A DNA stretch of 6,302 nucleotides from Euzebyaceae bacterium (lineage in GTDB: Bacteria > Actinomycetota > Nitriliruptoria > Euzebyales > Egibacteraceae), in the NCBI GenBank assembly GCA_013696915.1, contig JACCXR010000410.1:1-6302 (forward strand), given 5' to 3'. Positions 5,452 through 6,302 of this stretch are shown here, piece after piece (position 1 is the first letter of the stretch; every line of letters begins with the position of its first letter). Below the pieces are notes generated by a model. It did not search any database and was not told the origin of the DNA. It saw nothing but the letters and a program-made list of their open reading frames with translations. The translations under genes and the position numbers were made by a program.

Positions 5452-5808
5452 ATGCCACTGTCCGACCGCGAGCGGCAGATCCTCTCCGACATCGAAGCGC
5501 GCCTGCGCGAGGAGGATCCGAAGTTCGCCCGGACCGTCGGGACGACCACGGTGTCGACCCAGGCCCGCCGCCGGATCAAGCTCGCAGTTGCCGGCTTCGT
5601 CGTCGGACTCGTGCTGCTCTTCGGCATCGTCGCGCACATCGCGTGGGGTCTCGCCGGCGCGGCGCTGATGCTCGTGTCCGTCATCTACGGCGGCACCATG
5701 CTCAAGCGCATCGGCCAGAACCAGCCGCAGCCGTCGGCCGGCCAGGCCCGCAGCGGCTTCCCGCGCTACCTCGGCGAGCAGCGCGGCCGCGACGACGAGC
5801 GCCAGTAG
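5452..5808 (+). CDS. DUF3040 family two-helix membrane protein
   Basis: This 118-residue protein begins MPLSDRERQIL and continues ARLREEDPKFA, the conserved N-terminal signature of the actinobacterial DUF3040 family. The soluble N-terminal helix (about 1-40) is followed by two closely spaced membrane segments, about 43-62 (LAVAGFVVGLVLLFGIVAHI) and 65-81 (WGLAGAALMLVSVIYGG). A charged, Gln/Arg-rich cytoplasmic tail then contains GFPRYLGEQR. The function of the family is unknown. ATG 5452 is chosen for the family signature and for GGAG (5441-5444) seven bases upstream; the frame is open further upstream but not coding. It has its own promoter and faces a convergent gene 57 bases downstream. 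In many actinomycetes DUF3040 genes lie near dinB and mraZ (general knowledge). Confidence 0.9.
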   Translation: MPLSDRERQILSDIEARLREEDPKFARTVGTTTVSTQARRRIKLAVAGFVVGLVLLFGIVAHIAWGLAGAALMLVSVIYGGTMLKRIGQNQPQPSAGQARSGFPRYLGEQRGRDDERQ

Positions 5809-5865
5809 CGCAGGCCCCCGGGAGCGTCTGGCCCCGGATCGCGCCGCAGGGCCCCCGCCGCGGCC

Positions 5866-6302
5866 TCAGCCGCGCCAGTCTCCCCCGCCGCGTCGGCTCC
5901 GCAGGCGCGCGAGCGGCGGCGCGAAGGCGGTCGCGACCACCCCGCGAGTCCTCGCAACCGCCCGGCGCCAGGGCCCCATCCCGGCGAGCAGGTGCATCTC
6001 GAGATCGGCGGCGGCGCCCTCGGCGAGCCGTGCGTCCTGCTCGGTGACCTTCGGCGCGTAGCACGCCGCCGCGGTCGACGTGGCCAGGCGTCCCGCCGCC
6101 GGGTGCCCGCCCGCCAGCCGTCCGAGGTACTCCCGGTCGGTCTCGGCGGCCCGCGGCGCCACCCCCAGCCCACGCCCGATCTGTTCCACGGCGGCGCGCG
6201 CCCGCAGCGCCCGCTGCGCAGGATCGCCGCTGTCGCCGCCGCGCTGCCTGGCCAGGATGATGCCGCCGGAGGCCGCCACCGCGGCGGCGAGCAGCAGCAG
6301 CG
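5866..6302 (-). CDS. C-terminal part of a membrane protein with a DUF4129-like tail, TgpA/transglutaminase type (partial)
   Basis: The frame is open from the right edge to a TGA at 5868-5866, giving 144 residues of C-terminus; the N-terminal part lies outside. The visible fragment begins inside a membrane segment (LLLLAAAVAASGGIILA), followed by a soluble tail. In that tail RARAAVEQIGRGLGV, ETDREYLGRLAGG and later ACYAPKVTEQDA resemble the DUF4129 domain found after the last membrane helix of TgpA-like proteins. Those are large proteins with N-terminal membrane helices and an extracytoplasmic transglutaminase domain. An apparent GTG start at 6279 is rejected because coding and the membrane helix continue upstream. 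Third-position GC is high. The gene converges on the DUF3040 gene. The TgpA assignment is an inference from a short motif and topology; another DUF4129 protein is possible. Confidence 0.55.
   Translation of the reverse strand, partial: LLLLAAAVAASGGIILARQRGGDSGDPAQRALRARAAVEQIGRGLGVAPRAAETDREYLGRLAGGHPAAGRLATSTAAACYAPKVTEQDARLAEGAAADLEMHLLAGMGPWRRAVARTRGVVATAFAPPLARLRSRRGGGDWRG

Noticed and set aside
5859..5874. Six-base stem CGCGGC/GCCGCG between the convergent DUF3040 and TgpA-like genes
   Set aside because: It overlaps the stop codon of the minus-strand gene, has no T-tract, and such stems are expected by chance at this GC content.
6291..6302. CAG/CTG triplet run at the right edge
   Set aside because: It encodes consecutive Leu codons of a membrane helix on the minus strand and needs no other explanation.

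Overview
The window is very GC-rich, and almost every real gene has a G or C in nearly every third codon position. Together with a DUF3040-type membrane protein, GTG starts and apparently leaderless genes, this points to an actinomycete (Actinomycetota). I cannot name the genus from sequence alone.

Layout, left to right. (1) The 3' end of a low-complexity Gly/Ala/Pro/Arg-rich protein (+) enters from the left edge. (2) A complete Y-family DNA polymerase IV gene, dinB (+), starts 21 bases after it. (3) A gap of about 310 bases holds what looks like a frameshifted coding remnant on the minus strand. (4) A two-gene minus-strand operon encodes an ECF sigma factor and, with a 4-base GTGA overlap, a single-pass membrane protein with a cysteine-rich outer domain, probably its anti-sigma or sensor partner. 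(5) Divergent from it is a + strand pair overlapping by ATGA: an MNT nucleotidyltransferase followed by a HEPN protein. This is a type VII toxin-antitoxin system (MntA-HepT type) with all the signature residues visible. (6) A crotonase-fold (enoyl-CoA hydratase/isomerase family) gene follows after 40 bases. (7) A well-formed promoter carrying a 14-base palindrome at its likely start site precedes a DUF3040 two-helix membrane protein. (8) Convergent to that, and running off the right edge, is the C-terminal part of a membrane protein resembling the DUF4129 tail of TgpA-type transglutaminase proteins.

How they fit together: from general knowledge of actinobacterial gene order, dinB, DUF3040 and a transglutaminase/DUF4129 gene tend to lie near the mraZ end of the division and cell-wall cluster. 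The sigma/membrane-protein operon, the toxin-antitoxin pair and the frameshifted remnant lie between dinB and DUF3040. They look like an accessory block inserted into a conserved neighbourhood (inference). The crotonase could belong to either part. The clearest functional system is the HEPN/MNT pair. The most open question is what the six-cysteine membrane partner of the sigma factor senses.
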